Source of the DNA: JAJYSO01 sp964586655
GTDB lineage: Bacteria; Bacteroidota; Bacteroidia; Flavobacteriales; Flavobacteriaceae
Assembly: GCA_964586655.1 (NCBI GenBank)
Contig: CAZPGY010000004.1
Coordinates: forward strand, 62,001-126,000
DNA length: 64,000 bases
Direction: 5' to 3'
Part shown: positions 62,964 to 64,000 of the stretch, piece by piece
How positions within the stretch are numbered: the stretch's first letter is position 1
Layout: each line of letters opens with the position of its first letter
Notes under the pieces: generated by a model
What the model was told of the DNA's origin: nothing
The model's database searches: none
Seen by the model: the letters and a program-made list of their open reading frames with translations, nothing else
Program-made: the position numbers and the translations under genes

Positions 62964-63983
62964 TTATAAACCAAGCTCCTCTCTTACTTTTTTCACTTCT
63001 TCTGCTGAAACCGCGGGAGCATCATTGCCCCAACTTGAGCGTTCATAGGTCATAATAGCAGCCACTTCCTCGTCGGTCAGTTGGTCGGCCCAACCCGGCA
63101 TTGCTGCATAATCAGGGTTCACATCCTGTCCTTCCAAAATAATCTTAATCATGTTGGTAGGATCTTCGGCATTCACCACCGGATTTCCGGCCAAAGGCGG
63201 GAATGCACCAGGCACTCCTTTACCATTTCCTTGGTGACAAGTGGCACAGGTATTGGCATATAAAGTTTTACCATTCGGTCCGCCAGCCGATCCACCGCCG
63301 CTGGTGCCGGGGGCACATTCTTCTCCACTGACTTCGGCGTATGGAATAAACTCGGGTACCTCCATCCCTTCGGGTAACTCGGGTTGCTTTAATGATTTTA
63401 AGTAGGCCACTAAAGCCAAAGCTTCATCGGTAGCAATCACTTCCTTTCCGGGTTTATTAAAAAATTCCTTAGGAATTCCTTTAACCACTACATCCGATTC
63501 GCGAACCATCATACTATCGACCTCTTTAAAAAGGTATTCATAAGAAGGCATGACAGATTCTTCCACCACAGCTCTGGGATTGTAGAGGTGGAGCAATTGC
63601 CAGGCTTGTGAGGGTTGGCGATTTCCAATATTAGTCAAATCGGGTCCGGTGCGCTCACTTCCTAAAAGTGAAGCCGTATTCAGCCAAATACCAGGTCTTT
63701 GCTTGCTGTAAGCAAAATCTTGAGGAATGGCCGGTCGCTTGCCCCACACGGCATCCATTTCAATATTTCGCACCTGTTGGGTATGGCAGGCGATACAACC
63801 CTCAGCCACATAGATGGCTTCACCGCGTTGTTCTGCTTGTGTCATCTTGGGTTGGTTGGGCAAAGGCTCATAGTTGTTCTGCATTTGGTAAGCAGGCACA
63901 ATGGCGATTCCCACGGTAATCCCCAGATAAACAATAAACATGGTCCAAACTAAAGCTTTGTGATCGGTATTAAAATCAAACAT
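62964..63983 (-). CDS. cbb3-type oxidase subunit II (CcoO/FixO) fused to a C-terminal cytochrome c
   Basis: This 339-residue protein has an N-terminal membrane helix (LVWTMFIVYLGITVGIAIVP) and a FixO-type domain with haem motif CIACHTQQVR and the signature GSERTGPDLTNIGNRQPSQAWQLLHLYNPRAVVEESVMPSYEYL. A Gly/Ser linker (GTSGGGSAGGPNG, ~228-240) leads to a second c-type domain (CATCHQGNGKGVPGAFPPLAGNP, Met ligand in AAMPGWADQL). It passes electrons to a haem-copper subunit I presumably encoded beyond 64000. It may be part of a low-oxygen oxidase or, given nirK, an NO reductase-like complex. Confidence 0.9.
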   Translation of the reverse strand: MFDFNTDHKALVWTMFIVYLGITVGIAIVPAYQMQNNYEPLPNQPKMTQAEQRGEAIYVAEGCIACHTQQVRNIEMDAVWGKRPAIPQDFAYSKQRPGIWLNTASLLGSERTGPDLTNIGNRQPSQAWQLLHLYNPRAVVEESVMPSYEYLFKEVDSMMVRESDVVVKGIPKEFFNKPGKEVIATDEALALVAYLKSLKQPELPEGMEVPEFIPYAEVSGEECAPGTSGGGSAGGPNGKTLYANTCATCHQGNGKGVPGAFPPLAGNPVVNAEDPTNMIKIILEGQDVNPDYAAMPGWADQLTDEEVAAIMTYERSSWGNDAPAVSAEEVKKVREELGL

Positions 63984-64000
63984 TGTTTAAAGGGTTTTAG

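Noticed and set aside
1..64000. CRISPR array, prophage or integrative element
   Set aside because: No regularly spaced direct repeats, phage structural genes or integrase with att-like repeats at the tRNA-Ser gene were seen.

Overview
The window comes from the chromosome of a member of the Bacteroidota, most likely the Flavobacteriia or a close relative. Four things point there. At least eleven genes have the Bacteroidota -7 promoter element TAnnTTTG just upstream. A secreted subtilase (22604-24547) ends in a type IX secretion sorting domain. The order purH-mreB-mreC-mreD-mrdA-rodA is intact. The exbB - membrane protein - exbD - exbD - beta-barrel operon is also typical of the phylum. Most of the sequence is dense core chromosome.

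Layout. (1) 1-4650 is a decaying, AT-rich defence and mobile-element island on the minus strand: the start of mcrC, an intact EVE-domain McrB, an IS3-type transposase fragment between 32-bp direct repeats, a frameshifted REP-type tyrosine transposase and the shattered C-terminus of a type I methyltransferase (hsdM). (2) 5025-8455 holds an M28 peptidase, a retropepsin-like protease, tatD, ansA and tRNA-Ser(GGA). (3) 8656-11913 is a TonB-energising operon. (4) 11901-25804 is housekeeping: rpoN, an OmpA-like lipoprotein, xth, the S6-modification operon rimB-rimK-acylase, 5-FTHF cyclo-ligase, lspA, dapF, mltG, the T9SS subtilase and dnaN. (5) 26034-33774 holds msrA and the elongasome operon. (6) 33894-44746 is mixed: a beta-lactamase-fold protein without its catalytic residues, a GluR0-like ligand-gated potassium channel, lgt, proline dehydrogenase, aroB, an amino acid permease with a large extra domain, and an aldo/keto reductase.

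(7) 44991-63983 is the most distinctive part, a nitrogen-oxide and stress-response region. It contains hemerythrin, two DUF488 proteins, two AhpD-like proteins, a flavin reductase, DoxX, OsmC, a methyltransferase, three small cupins, aconitase, the Fe-S repair protein RIC, two azurin-like cupredoxins and copper nitrite reductase NirK. These are followed by NAD salvage (pncB and a frameshifted pncA). Last comes a minus-strand operon running from a cbb3-type subunit II/cytochrome c fusion through a group III truncated haemoglobin to a tryptophan 2,3-dioxygenase-family haem protein.

Two cupin genes, one upstream of ric and one upstream of nirK, share the same promoter architecture: a GGACA-N4-TATCC palindrome centred about 25 bp upstream of a perfect TAnnTTTG. 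I infer a common activator, plausibly responding to nitric oxide or low oxygen. NirK would make NO, the cupredoxins would deliver electrons, the oxidase-like complex and haemoglobin would consume or bind NO or O2, and RIC would repair damaged Fe-S enzymes such as the adjacent aconitase.

A family of roughly 45-60 bp imperfect palindromic repeats (CCAAATCTTTGG core) occurs at 12564, 14179, 34917 and 44768. Two copies begin exactly at the stop codon of the gene they follow.
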